Assembly: GCF_014640555.1 (NCBI RefSeq)
Contig: NZ_BMHE01000006.1
Coordinates: forward strand, 62,001-126,000
Length of the DNA: 64,000 nt
Direction of reading: 5' to 3'
Source of the DNA: Paenibacillus marchantiophytorum
Lineage (GTDB): Bacteria > Bacillota > Bacilli > Paenibacillales > NBRC-103111
The notes under the pieces were generated by a model. It did no database searches. It saw only the letters and a program-made list of their open reading frames with translations, and was not told where the DNA came from. Of this stretch, positions 58,801 to 64,000 are shown piece after piece. Within the stretch, counting starts at the first letter, position 1; every line of letters starts with the position of its first letter. The position numbers and the translations under genes were made by a program.

Positions 58801-58883
58801 CGGCGGATGTCAACAAGGACGGTAAAATAGACGTCGTGGATCTTGCTATTGTGGCAAGAGCGATTCTAGAATTGAAACAGTAA
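52848..58883 (+). CDS. Giant secreted domain-permuted GH3 enzyme with cohesin and dockerin
   Basis: 2011 residues; AAGGAGG precedes the ATG. Approximate order: signal peptide 1-43; GH3 C-terminal domain 45-330; FN3-like 340-450; GH3 N-terminal barrel 500-840 with the nucleophile Asp756 in GIVMTDWWA; two cadherin-like beta-sandwiches 870-1040; DUF1349/laminin-G-like 1041-1245; CBM6-like 1253-1385; helical segment; second CBM-like 1455-1645; Ig-like 1645-1738; cohesin 1738-1870; FIVAR helices 1873-1945; dockerin 1951-2011 (DTNGDGKLSIGD, DVNKDGKIDVVD). The GH3 domains are in swapped order compared with classical beta-glucosidases; this permuted form is known from some anaerobes. Carrying both cohesin and dockerin, it could chain with the proteins at 59045 and 60103. 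The exact glycosidic substrate is unknown. Confidence 0.85.
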   Translation: MVTGMKKQKKMSGQRLFKWVFSLVMAASIIAPQSYTPVSAQALPGLPDVARQVAAEGIVLLQNPDYKTAGSQVNEIEKVLPIKKSENVSVFGRIQTHYYKSGTGSGGAVRVDYVNGILEGLRNNPSVQVNEDLAKVYTDWVKTHPFDNGGGGWAAEPWSQAEMPLTADILNAAKSKSDTAIAIIGRTAGEDKDNKDEKGAYRLTDLEVAMLDQVYAKFDRVAIVLNVANVIDMSWAKNYPKASILYAWQGGMEGGSAVADVLTGDVTPSGKLSDTIAKSLADYPSTANFGSQTENKYAEDIYVGYRYFETFAPDKVLYPFGFGLSYTNFQMTTDSIKSNDKEITINVTVNNTGKVGGKEVVQIYYGAPQGKLGKPAKQLVAFAKTGILQPGHSQQMAITFDINDMASYDDSGVTGHDSSYVLEAGDYNIYVGNSVRDSVKAGAYQVADLKVVKELQEALAPTKPFDRIKPGTLKVDGTFNSITEAVPTRSIDLTKRIKDNLPAAIAQTGDKGYKLVDVYDKKVTMDEFIAQFSNNDLGAIILGEGMSSPKVTAGTAAAFGGVTKNLLKFGLPIDSAADGPSGIRMETDSQRATSIPNGTMLASSWNIELVERLYFNLGKEMRLNNIDTILGPGINIHRNPLNGRNFEYFSEDPLLTGMMAIVQTRGLQRHGTTPTLKHFAANNQESARHSVNGLISERALREIYLKGYEMAVKSGKARSVMTSYGPVNGTWASSNYDLNTTILRGEWGFDGIVMTDWWARLSEDQGFYAATNRFDELNGKAMVRAQNDVYMVIPDGAAETHKNRGSSTFNTVASLTNGSLTLGELQRSAKNISRFLMLSPAFARTANIEYKVDYTPGKDWFRVDTAKLGDPVLSGITVGGKNIKTFNPLKLDYKAYGDAALSHYPEVQAVATGGAVVDVVQASPGRPAAVITATAGGQQRIYKVIFTSEEGLEPIFENPTYAYLKNISINGKPIDGFRETRLSYDVGVNSVASLPEVAFETNAGVTATATVDTANRRVSIKAISSDQANTYVIQFGKIPQSDEFNATALNSFWTINKETATNSENKANWSLTAKPGSLRIIGERGDFWSEHTDLKNYFQQEAFGNWEATVKVNLNKTPNQNYNAVGITASQDNNNYIFVKYEYSEGKIIGMVKETGGVMPVSIGQLSASQIANLFGEKTEIYLRLKRLGNVYSGYVSADGTNYISLGNTTADYANPKFGLLASNGSQTLTDPFYADFDYVRFNMDSVTAGVTNIGPNTKLKVAETESAAITSVITPVACNDVDGGLCYTNTAKGEAISYKVNVTTAGEYRILSRIRSSQSDVAQMSFGLYDGANLLGTFDLTTTKGEWATFKIPDVALSKGEHTLRIVFESAGIDLNWLKFQLKQDGADTSKLADAIRAAESLDLSPYSVYKKARFSAVLANVKLVLAEPINDAVVTEAIADLAAAVTDLKTAVMPKGVAPKATEKVTNGIRIYPYNAPWIFTSNGGFRFESGTDAMSYVNPNDITYFGKIDLTNLVEVRVQYAREGGTMPYFRFYTEAENTGNPVKGATTQGRAYSDLYSGGSFDVNNEFASINFNQKAGAAWSNYGIASTKQVGDNPYLENYLGAATNFVDKTKATGLQNVYMKFDGLNTNLQYVEFIYDGSAPASTIVSVVQPQPLSVAYGTGFEQLGLPATATVNLSNNATKAIAVQWNGSEYNGNAAGTYTLNGTLAAVDGVTNPNNLKASISVTVLPQPAKAKLSGPISASTGMTVDFTYGLEHIVGEVAAQDVTVTYDTYKLELVSNPVSLNGEKFIIVDSVSLPGQIRMLGVHLSDYQSAPNKDLMKLTFKIKPEAAAGVASVSVSKLVVADRQGKETTVAGAAHQLQIIAVDKTALSATIASAQSKYDAAVVGTLPGQYPAAAKAALQTSITAANTVLSNAAATQDDVDHAVTDLNAAIQAFTSSVITTSPSDTNGDGKLSIGDLGMVAASYGKTSADPNWEQIKSADVNKDGKIDVVDLAIVARAILELKQ

Positions 58884-58913
58884 GTGGAATGAAAACGTTT
58901 TAGTGACTTCCTT

Positions 58914-58950
58914 CTGCATCTTACGATACGATATGTATCGTAAGATGCAG
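58914..58950. promoter_or_regulatory. Long inverted repeat containing GATAC-N5-GTATC copy 4
   Basis: CTGCATCTTACGATAC (58914-58929), GATAT, then the exact 16-base complement (58935-58950). As RNA it makes a strong hairpin 30 bases after the GH3 gene, but no T-run follows. It contains the same GATAC/GTATC core seen at three other loci. It may be a terminator, an operator for the SLH-cohesin gene at 59045, or both. A cre-like TGAAAACGTTTTAG lies at 58889-58902. Confidence 0.5.
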
Positions 58951-59044
58951 TTGATGTTGTTGGACAAGCATCAAAGTAGCGTTTTTTCTTGATACAAAAT
59001 GGATTTCATTAAGATCCTAACTTATCGTGAAGGGAAGAGATTTG

Positions 59045-60085
59045 GTGAGACGAACCTGCTTATCTTTATGCTTAGCACTAGTATTTTTTATTTCCACATG
59101 GTCATCTCCATTAGTTTTTGCGGCTAATGAACCCGTTTTTACTTTGGATATCCACGATGTGAAGCAGGACTCTGGAAGTGAGATTACGGTAACTGTCAAA
59201 GGAGAAAATTTGAAAGACGTCTATGCTTATGAAGTGAATCTGGAGTTTGACAACAAACGGCTGATATTCAAAAAAGCGAAAGCCGAGCAAGAAGGCGGAT
59301 TTTCCATCAGTCCGATCATCAAAGAAAATAAAATTCAATATGCGCATACAAAGTTGGGCAAAGTGCCTGGGGATGACGGAAAAATAACGTTCTGTACGTT
59401 TACTTTTGAACCGATCGATGCTGGAGAAGCTCAGATTGCTTTGAAAGACGTAAAACTCGTTAACAGCCAATTGGCGTCTTCCGTCCTATCCAATTCAGCC
59501 AAAGTCTCTACGCTGATCGACAAGCTGCCGACAATCAAGGAAACGAATTTCAAGGACATCCGAAATCATTGGGCGAAAGAAGCGATTTTTGCGGCGGTTA
59601 AGCAAGGCTTTGTAGACGGATATTCGGATCAAACTTTCCGCCCGGACGAGGACGTCTCCCGTTCTGAATTTGTTGCAATGCTGATCCGTGCGCTGCATAT
59701 TCAGCCGACTGACAGCAGTGGTCTGGCGTTTGCCGACTTGAACAGCATTCCTGTATGGTCTAGACCTTTTGTCTCTGAAGCTGTTAAATTAGGCATTGTA
59801 AACGGGTATGCAGATAACTCGTTCCGCTCCGGGAATTCCATTTCTCGCGCAGAGCTTGCCGTCATGATTGTTAAAGCGCTTGGCATGAAGGTCGATTTGA
59901 ACAACCCATCCACATTTGCGGATGCAGGCGATCTGCCGGACTGGGCCGTTCCTTACGTATCGGCGGCTGCCAAAGCAAGATTGATTCAAGGCAGAGGCGA
60001 CAATTTATTTGCGCCAAACGATAGGGCAACACGGGCGGAGGCCGTCAACTTGATTCTATCGATGCTCAAACATAAAGGTGCTTAA
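59045..60085 (+). CDS. SLH-anchored cohesin protein (surface scaffoldin-like)
   Basis: 346 residues from GTG (AAGGGA nine bases upstream; TTG at 59042 also possible). A signal peptide (about 1-27, ending LVFAANE) is followed by one cohesin domain (about 30-160, VFTLDIHDVKQDSGSEITV, YEVNLEFDNKRLIF). Three SLH repeats follow (about 168-345: FKDIRNHWAKEAI, FADLNSIPVWSRPF, FADAGDLPDWAVPY). SLH domains bind pyruvylated secondary cell wall polymer, so the cohesin is displayed on the cell surface. It lies between two dockerin-bearing genes, so a role in docking those proteins to the wall is the natural reading. Recognition specificity is untested. Confidence 0.87.
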   Translation: MRRTCLSLCLALVFFISTWSSPLVFAANEPVFTLDIHDVKQDSGSEITVTVKGENLKDVYAYEVNLEFDNKRLIFKKAKAEQEGGFSISPIIKENKIQYAHTKLGKVPGDDGKITFCTFTFEPIDAGEAQIALKDVKLVNSQLASSVLSNSAKVSTLIDKLPTIKETNFKDIRNHWAKEAIFAAVKQGFVDGYSDQTFRPDEDVSRSEFVAMLIRALHIQPTDSSGLAFADLNSIPVWSRPFVSEAVKLGIVNGYADNSFRSGNSISRAELAVMIVKALGMKVDLNNPSTFADAGDLPDWAVPYVSAAAKARLIQGRGDNLFAPNDRATRAEAVNLILSMLKHKGA

Positions 60086-60102
60086 GGAGTTGAATATAAC
60101 GT

Positions 60103-61269
60103 ATGAGAAAAATGGGACTCATAGCGTTCACTGTACTTTTTTTGTTATTCAACATCATTTCCCTTCCGAAATCCGCCAATGCCGCCACGGCTTCATCAAT
60201 TGATATCAGCGTAGTCCTTCATGTCGGAGATTCCGTCCAATTGTCGGCAGGTTATCCGAAGGTAGCCTGGACGGTTACGGAATTGAATGGAGGTGTTACT
60301 GACAAAGCTGCCGTCACTACGGAAGGCGTCGTAACCGCCAAAAAGCCGGGCAAGGTGAAAGTCATAGCGACCGCTTCTGACGGCACCCATTATACAGGTG
60401 AAATTCTCATTACAATCGTTGGAGAGGTAACGACTCCTGCCGCAGTATTAAACGGAGCGGTTAATGTCGCGCCAGGCGGAAGCTTCGATTTGATTTATGG
60501 GTTGAGGCATGTAGCGGGAGGCATTTATGCGCAGGACATTACGCTGACTTTTGATCCGGAACGGCTGGAGTTCGATTCGGCCGTATCGCTGAAAGAAAAT
60601 GCGATTTCCATTGTCGATACCTCGAAGCAGCCAGGCAAAGTCCGCATATTGGCGGTATCGCTAGGCGAAGACAATGCCAATGCTGCGAGCGGGGATATTA
60701 TTAAGCTACTGTGGAAGGTCAAATCTACTGCGCAAGCCGGAACGACAACCGTTTCATTAAGCAACGTCGTTGTCTCGAACGGCAGTGGAGGAGAGACGAC
60801 CTTGAACACGGAAAATAACAGCCAGATTGTGATCCAGGCCGTTTCCGTGAATAAGCAAGCGCTGCTTGAACTCATTTCAAAAGCTCAAGGCAAGCATGAC
60901 AATGCTGTCGAAGGCACGCTTCCCAGCCAGTATAAGGCAGGTTCCAAGGCTGTGCTGCAAAGTGCGATTAATGCCGCGAAAGCCGTAGCCGATAGTGCGT
61001 CCAGCAGCCAACAACAGGTAGATGCAGCTGAGACCGCATTGACGACGGCACTGCAAACATTTGCGGATGCCGTTAATCCCCACATTCCAGGCGATCAAAA
61101 TGGCGATGCCAAAGTCAGTATTGGCGATATTGCCATCATAGCTGCAGCCTATGGAAAATCCAGCAACGATCCGGATTGGGAGAAGGTTAAGAACTGTGAC
61201 ATGAACGGGGATGGAAAGATTGATGTAGTAGATTTGGCTGCGGTAGCAAGCATCATGCTCAAGGAATAG
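60103..61269 (+). CDS. Secreted Ig-like - cohesin - FIVAR - dockerin protein
   Basis: 388 residues. Signal peptide about 1-28; Big_2-like domain about 29-106 (VTTEGVVTAKKPGKVKVIAT); cohesin about 110-245 (YAQDITLTFDPERLEFDS); FIVAR-like helices 250-325; dockerin 328-388 with loops DQNGDAKVSIGD and DMNGDGKIDVVD. No catalytic domain is present, so it is an adaptor that can bind one partner through its cohesin and another through its dockerin. It starts 17 bases after the SLH-cohesin gene (AAGGAG 12 bases before the ATG), so the two are co-transcribed. Its cohesin-FIVAR-dockerin tail is a close relative of that on the GH3 protein. Confidence 0.87.
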   Translation: MRKMGLIAFTVLFLLFNIISLPKSANAATASSIDISVVLHVGDSVQLSAGYPKVAWTVTELNGGVTDKAAVTTEGVVTAKKPGKVKVIATASDGTHYTGEILITIVGEVTTPAAVLNGAVNVAPGGSFDLIYGLRHVAGGIYAQDITLTFDPERLEFDSAVSLKENAISIVDTSKQPGKVRILAVSLGEDNANAASGDIIKLLWKVKSTAQAGTTTVSLSNVVVSNGSGGETTLNTENNSQIVIQAVSVNKQALLELISKAQGKHDNAVEGTLPSQYKAGSKAVLQSAINAAKAVADSASSSQQQVDAAETALTTALQTFADAVNPHIPGDQNGDAKVSIGDIAIIAAAYGKSSNDPDWEKVKNCDMNGDGKIDVVDLAAVASIMLKE

Positions 61270-61312
61270 TGTGAATTGCTGTAAGCGAGACCTATGCCAC
61301 GTTTTTCGGGCG

Positions 61313-62143
61313 AAAGAGGCTGTCCCATAAGTCATGAAAATGACTGAGGGATAGCCTCTCATTTTTGTAAACAATAAGAAACCGTTCTTTGGTAAAATAG
61401 AGGTACCACCCAACCACTTACAAAAGGAGACGGTTTCTTTGTACATTCAATATACCATGGATCAATTTTTGCCTGCCAATGGATTTGGAAGAAGATATTC
61501 CTCAGAATCACCTCGTTCGCATCGTGAATGCTGCCGAGATAGTTATCACCCGAAGATGCTCACCAAAGTCATCATTTATGCCTACACCCAGCGTACCTAC
61601 TCTTCTCGCCAGATCGCCAAGGCTGTCCGGGAAAATATTATGTTCATGTGGATCTCTGGCAGACAGCGCCCAGACTTCCGCACCATTAACCGGTTTCGTT
61701 CTGAACGGATGAAAGCCGTGTTAGAGACCGTTTTTGCCGCAGTTCTGCAATTTTTGGCTGATGAAAAATACGTTCAACTCGAGCACTACTTTGTTGACGG
61801 GACCAAAATTGAAGCCAATGCCAATCGGTATACATTTGTTTGGGGCAAAGCGGTTGTCAAATATAAAGCAAAGCTGCAAGAGAAAGTACAAACGCTATTC
61901 GCCACCATTGAGGAACAATCGTGGATTTAAAAGATTCCTGCTTCGAGGCTTACCCAAAGTAAGTCTGGAGGTTGGGTGGCTTTCGCTTGCCCTTAACCTG
62001 CTAAAGAAGGCGGCAGTTGATGCAAAAAGCAAAGGAGCTAAGCACATAAAAGCCGCTTAGCTCCTTTTTCAATCACATTGTCACTTTTTTATGATCGGGA
62101 ATGTCCTCCACACCTATAATTAGTGCTTTTGAGACAGCCTCCT
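61313..62143 (+). mobile_element. Internally deleted IS1182-like element, copy 2
   Basis: The left end AGAGGCTGTCCCA (about 61315) and the right end (TGAGACAGCCTCCTTT about 62130-62145, inverted) form terminal inverted repeats. The left end also folds into a hairpin (AGAGGCTGTCCC with GGGATAGCCTCT, inner GTCAT-GAAA-ATGAC) followed by a T-run near 61363, able to end transcription of the cohesin-dockerin operon. Inside are only the N-terminal 160 and C-terminal 40 or so residues of the transposase. A terminator-like hairpin (AAAGGAGCTAAGC and its complement, T-run) lies at 62031-62069. Confidence 0.8.
61439..62060 (+). pseudogene. Transposase remnant of the IS1182-like element
   Basis: The first frame (61439-61930) reads MYIQYTMDQFLPANGFGRRY and SRQIAKAVRENIMFMWISGR, and reaches the first DDE-region motif HYFVDGTKIEANANRYTFVW before ending at TAA. 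A second frame carries the normal C-terminus RFLLRGLPKVSLEVGWLSLA and AAVDAKSKGAKHIKAA. The central catalytic part, several hundred residues in intact family members, is deleted. Confidence 0.85.
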
Positions 62144-62188
62144 TTTCTTTGGGCAGGAAAGCTTATCATTAGTAATTTATAATACATA

Positions 62189-62566
62189 TCAGTGGTGATG
62201 TATAATTCTTTTGTAAAGTGCAATAAACCTGTTTGTCAGAACGACGTCCGAAAAATGAGTTCTTACATATTTTCTGCATGTGTAAGGGTTAGGAAGCTTG
62301 CTTAGATCTTTAATTTTGTTTGCCATTTCATTCGTACCCCTACACAGCAGCTGAGGGAGGCCTTTGAGAACTTCCGGGGCCGCACCGTTTCTGAGTGCCA
62401 GAACCGGTGTTCCGCAAGCTAAAGCTTCCACCATGACAAGGCCAAAAGGTTCATTGAAAATGGACGGAAATAGCACGCATGATGCTCGTGAAAGTAATTT
62501 TTGTTTTTGAGCCCCGCCGAGGCTTCCTATATATTGAATTTTTTTATTGAGTCTTGGCAGAATCAT
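62189..62566 (-). pseudogene. C-terminal fragment of a GT4 glycosyltransferase
   Basis: 125 residues containing IQYIGSLGGAQKQKLLSRA and the GT4 donor-site motif FNEPFGLVMVEALACGTPVL (E-x7-E). It lacks the acceptor domain and the first half of the donor domain, and starts right beside a transposase-like fragment. A whole enzyme would be about three times longer. Confidence 0.75.
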
Positions 62567-62572
62567 GGTTCG

Positions 62573-62935
62573 CTAATATGCCTTGTCATCTGAAGTGATG
62601 GGACCGGCCAATGCTTCTGCAATTTCTGCAACCGTTCGATGTTGCTTAAAGCGCAGCTCACCAACGAGAGCAAGTACGTCATATCCATAGGAGGAATGCT
62701 TCATGCTAAGCATTTCAGCTTCAGCAGATTTATAGGCAACGCCTGCATGTGAGCAGTCTAGATTCTTGGAAGCATAAGCCATGCTCCATGCATGGATGAT
62801 TCCGTCTCTTGTGACAATTTTTTTCTCCCATGCCGTATGGGTTCTCCGCAATTTTGAATCACAGTGTGGACAGTTTTTAAACTCAGGTCTGAAGTAAACT
62901 CTGGGCGCGGCACCCAATCTATTTTTCTCAAGCAT
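62573..62935 (-). pseudogene. N-terminal fragment of a zinc-ribbon transposase-like protein
   Basis: From the ATG with AGGAG upstream it encodes about 120 residues with a CPHCDSKLRRT zinc-ribbon half and a helix-turn-helix-like segment VLALVGELRFKQHRTVAEIA. The frame ends at 62573 and the expected catalytic domain is absent. I recall similar N-termini in DDE transposase families but cannot name the family with certainty. It probably inserted into or deleted part of the glycosyltransferase gene. Confidence 0.5.
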
Positions 62936-63143
62936 GAAGGTCATCTCCTAGGGTGAATTCTGACCTTTATACCTTCGACAAATGACTGGAAATACCTGCT
63001 AGTTAGTCTTGCTGTCGTAGTTTTTTTTGCTTCAACCCCAGAAACATAAAATAGTTGCATGGAACGAAAAAATGTTAAATGTAAATCGTTAGCCTCGTCT
63101 GATAAAATGGGGATGGAGTAGCTTTAATCTGGGAGGAATTCAT

Positions 63144-64000
63144 ATGTCTACGAAGTGGTCTATTCAAATGTCCGAATCATTCATGCAGCAGTATCCAATT
63201 GTATCCGATATGCCGTTTCAGCGAAGAAGAAGCTGGAATTATGAAAACGGTTGTATACTAACCGCGTTCGAAAAGATGTGGCGTAAGACAGGGGATTATA
63301 GCTATTTGGAATATATCCAAACGAATATGGATTTATTTATCACATCCGATGGTCGTATTGACACGTATCGTCTGGAAGAATATAACGTAGACCAAATCAA
63401 TCAGGGCAAGTCGCTGTTCCTGCTTTTGGAGAAGACGGGAGACGAGCGTTACCGCAAAGCGCTAGAGCTGTTGGTAACCCAAATGAAAGGTCATCCGCGC
63501 ACCTCGGAAGGCGGCCTTTGGCATAAAAAGATTTATCCGTATCAAATGTGGCTGGATGGCGTCTACATGACTTCACCGCTACTCGCGCAGTACGCGCAAA
63601 CCTTTGACGCTTCGGAATGGTTCGATGACGTGACGCATGAGATTATCCTGATGGAGCAGCGAGCGCGCGATCCGAAGACCGGCTTGATTTATCATGGTTG
63701 GGATGAAAGCAAAGAGCAGCGCTGGGCAGACAAGGAGTCAGGCTGTTCCCCGCACTTTTGGGGGAGGGCGATTGGCTGGTATGTCATGGCTATTGTGGAT
63801 GTGTTGGATTTCTTGCCGATTGATCATTCCAAGCGGGGATTGGTCATTGGTTTATTTCATCGACTGGCGGAAGCTATTGCTCGTGTCCAAGAACCGGAAT
63901 CTGGTCTATGGTATCAAGTCTTGGATCAGGGGGCGCGTGAAGGGAATTATTTGGAGGCATCTGGCTCAGCGATGTTCGTCTATGCTTTAGCTAAAGGAGC
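63144..64000 (+). CDS. GH105 unsaturated glycuronyl hydrolase (YteR-like), cut by window end
   Basis: 285 residues to the window edge without a stop; no signal peptide, so cytoplasmic. The frame begins at ATG with GGGAGG upstream. Motifs of GH105/GH88 are YENGCILTAFEKMW, YQMWLDGVYMTSPLL with Asp138 equivalent to the catalytic Asp of B. subtilis YteR, HGWDESKEQRWADKESGCSP and FWGRAIGWYVMA. The family removes the unsaturated uronic acid from rhamnogalacturonan or similar oligosaccharides after lyase action and import. About 80 C-terminal residues are outside the window. The 200 bases upstream hold only a weak promoter-like sequence. Confidence 0.9.
   Translation, partial: MSTKWSIQMSESFMQQYPIVSDMPFQRRRSWNYENGCILTAFEKMWRKTGDYSYLEYIQTNMDLFITSDGRIDTYRLEEYNVDQINQGKSLFLLLEKTGDERYRKALELLVTQMKGHPRTSEGGLWHKKIYPYQMWLDGVYMTSPLLAQYAQTFDASEWFDDVTHEIILMEQRARDPKTGLIYHGWDESKEQRWADKESGCSPHFWGRAIGWYVMAIVDVLDFLPIDHSKRGLVIGLFHRLAEAIARVQEPESGLWYQVLDQGAREGNYLEASGSAMFVYALAKG

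Noticed and set aside
60877..61446. Long open frame on the minus strand across the FIVAR-dockerin region.
   Set aside because: Antisense shadow of the cohesin-dockerin gene with no recognisable domain.
1..64000. CRISPR arrays, tRNA and rRNA genes, prophage modules.
   Set aside because: Looked for regular spaced repeats, tRNA-like cloverleaf sequence and phage structural proteins; none were seen.

Overview
This window looks like a chromosomal segment of a Paenibacillus-type soil Firmicute. The evidence is the gene repertoire: LplB/YtcP-type sugar permeases with large lipoprotein binding proteins, YesM/YesN-type two-component regulators, membrane-anchored AraC regulators, SLH-anchored surface proteins, a Spo0E-like sporulation peptide, strong AGGAGG ribosome binding sites and sigma-A promoters. 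Most of the window is devoted to uptake and breakdown of plant or microbial polysaccharides. No tRNA, rRNA or CRISPR array was seen.

Layout. 1-7.3 kb: AT-rich block with a GH65 phosphorylase, a large secreted multidomain protein (glycosidase-like barrel, PIG-L deacetylase, discoidin, X2 and trefoil-like modules) and a Spo0E-like peptide. 7.6-14.9 kb: a LacI repressor divergent from a membrane AraC regulator, with operators on both promoters, followed by a three-gene oligosaccharide importer. 15.4-18.1 kb: a secreted protein with an unidentified alpha-helical toroid, a CBM6 and a GH64 beta-1,3-glucanase. 18.3-21.0 kb: decayed binding-protein and SLH genes and a truncated IS1182-like element. 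21.1-28.1 kb (minus strand): histidine kinase, response regulator and a second importer. 28.4-32.8 kb: secreted GH5 and GH9 cellulases; the GH9 gene has an in-frame stop that cuts off its SLH anchor.

32.9-47.5 kb: twelve tightly packed genes that form the most unusual system here. There are two acyl carrier proteins, an AMP-forming ligase, an ATP-grasp ligase, a fold-III PLP decarboxylase and a BtrH-type papain-like acyltransferase. These are the gene types that build and transfer the butirosin side chain on a carrier protein. With them are an ABC-2 exporter, a membrane-anchored 5'-nucleotidase-like phosphatase, a nucleotidyltransferase, a P-loop kinase and a hydrolase whose nucleophile elbow carries Cys instead of Ser. 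No NRPS, PKS or aminoglycoside core gene is present, so the product is unknown.

47.7-49.8 kb: GH5-FN3-FN3-CBM3 cellulase (minus strand). 50.4-52.4 kb: a mosaic of broken pieces (MFS pump, CBM6 copy, IS605-type end, dispersed repeats, histidine kinase N-terminus joined to a dockerin C-terminus). 52.8-61.3 kb: a miniature cellulosome-like locus with a 2011-residue domain-permuted GH3 protein carrying cohesin and dockerin, an SLH-anchored cohesin, and a small cohesin-dockerin protein. 61.3-62.9 kb: a deleted IS1182-like element and fragments of a glycosyltransferase and a transposase-like gene. 63.1 kb to the end: a GH105-type unsaturated glycosyl hydrolase running off the window.

A short inverted repeat, GATAC-N5-GTATC, occurs four times, each time upstream of a polysaccharide-related or sensor gene, and may be a shared regulatory site.
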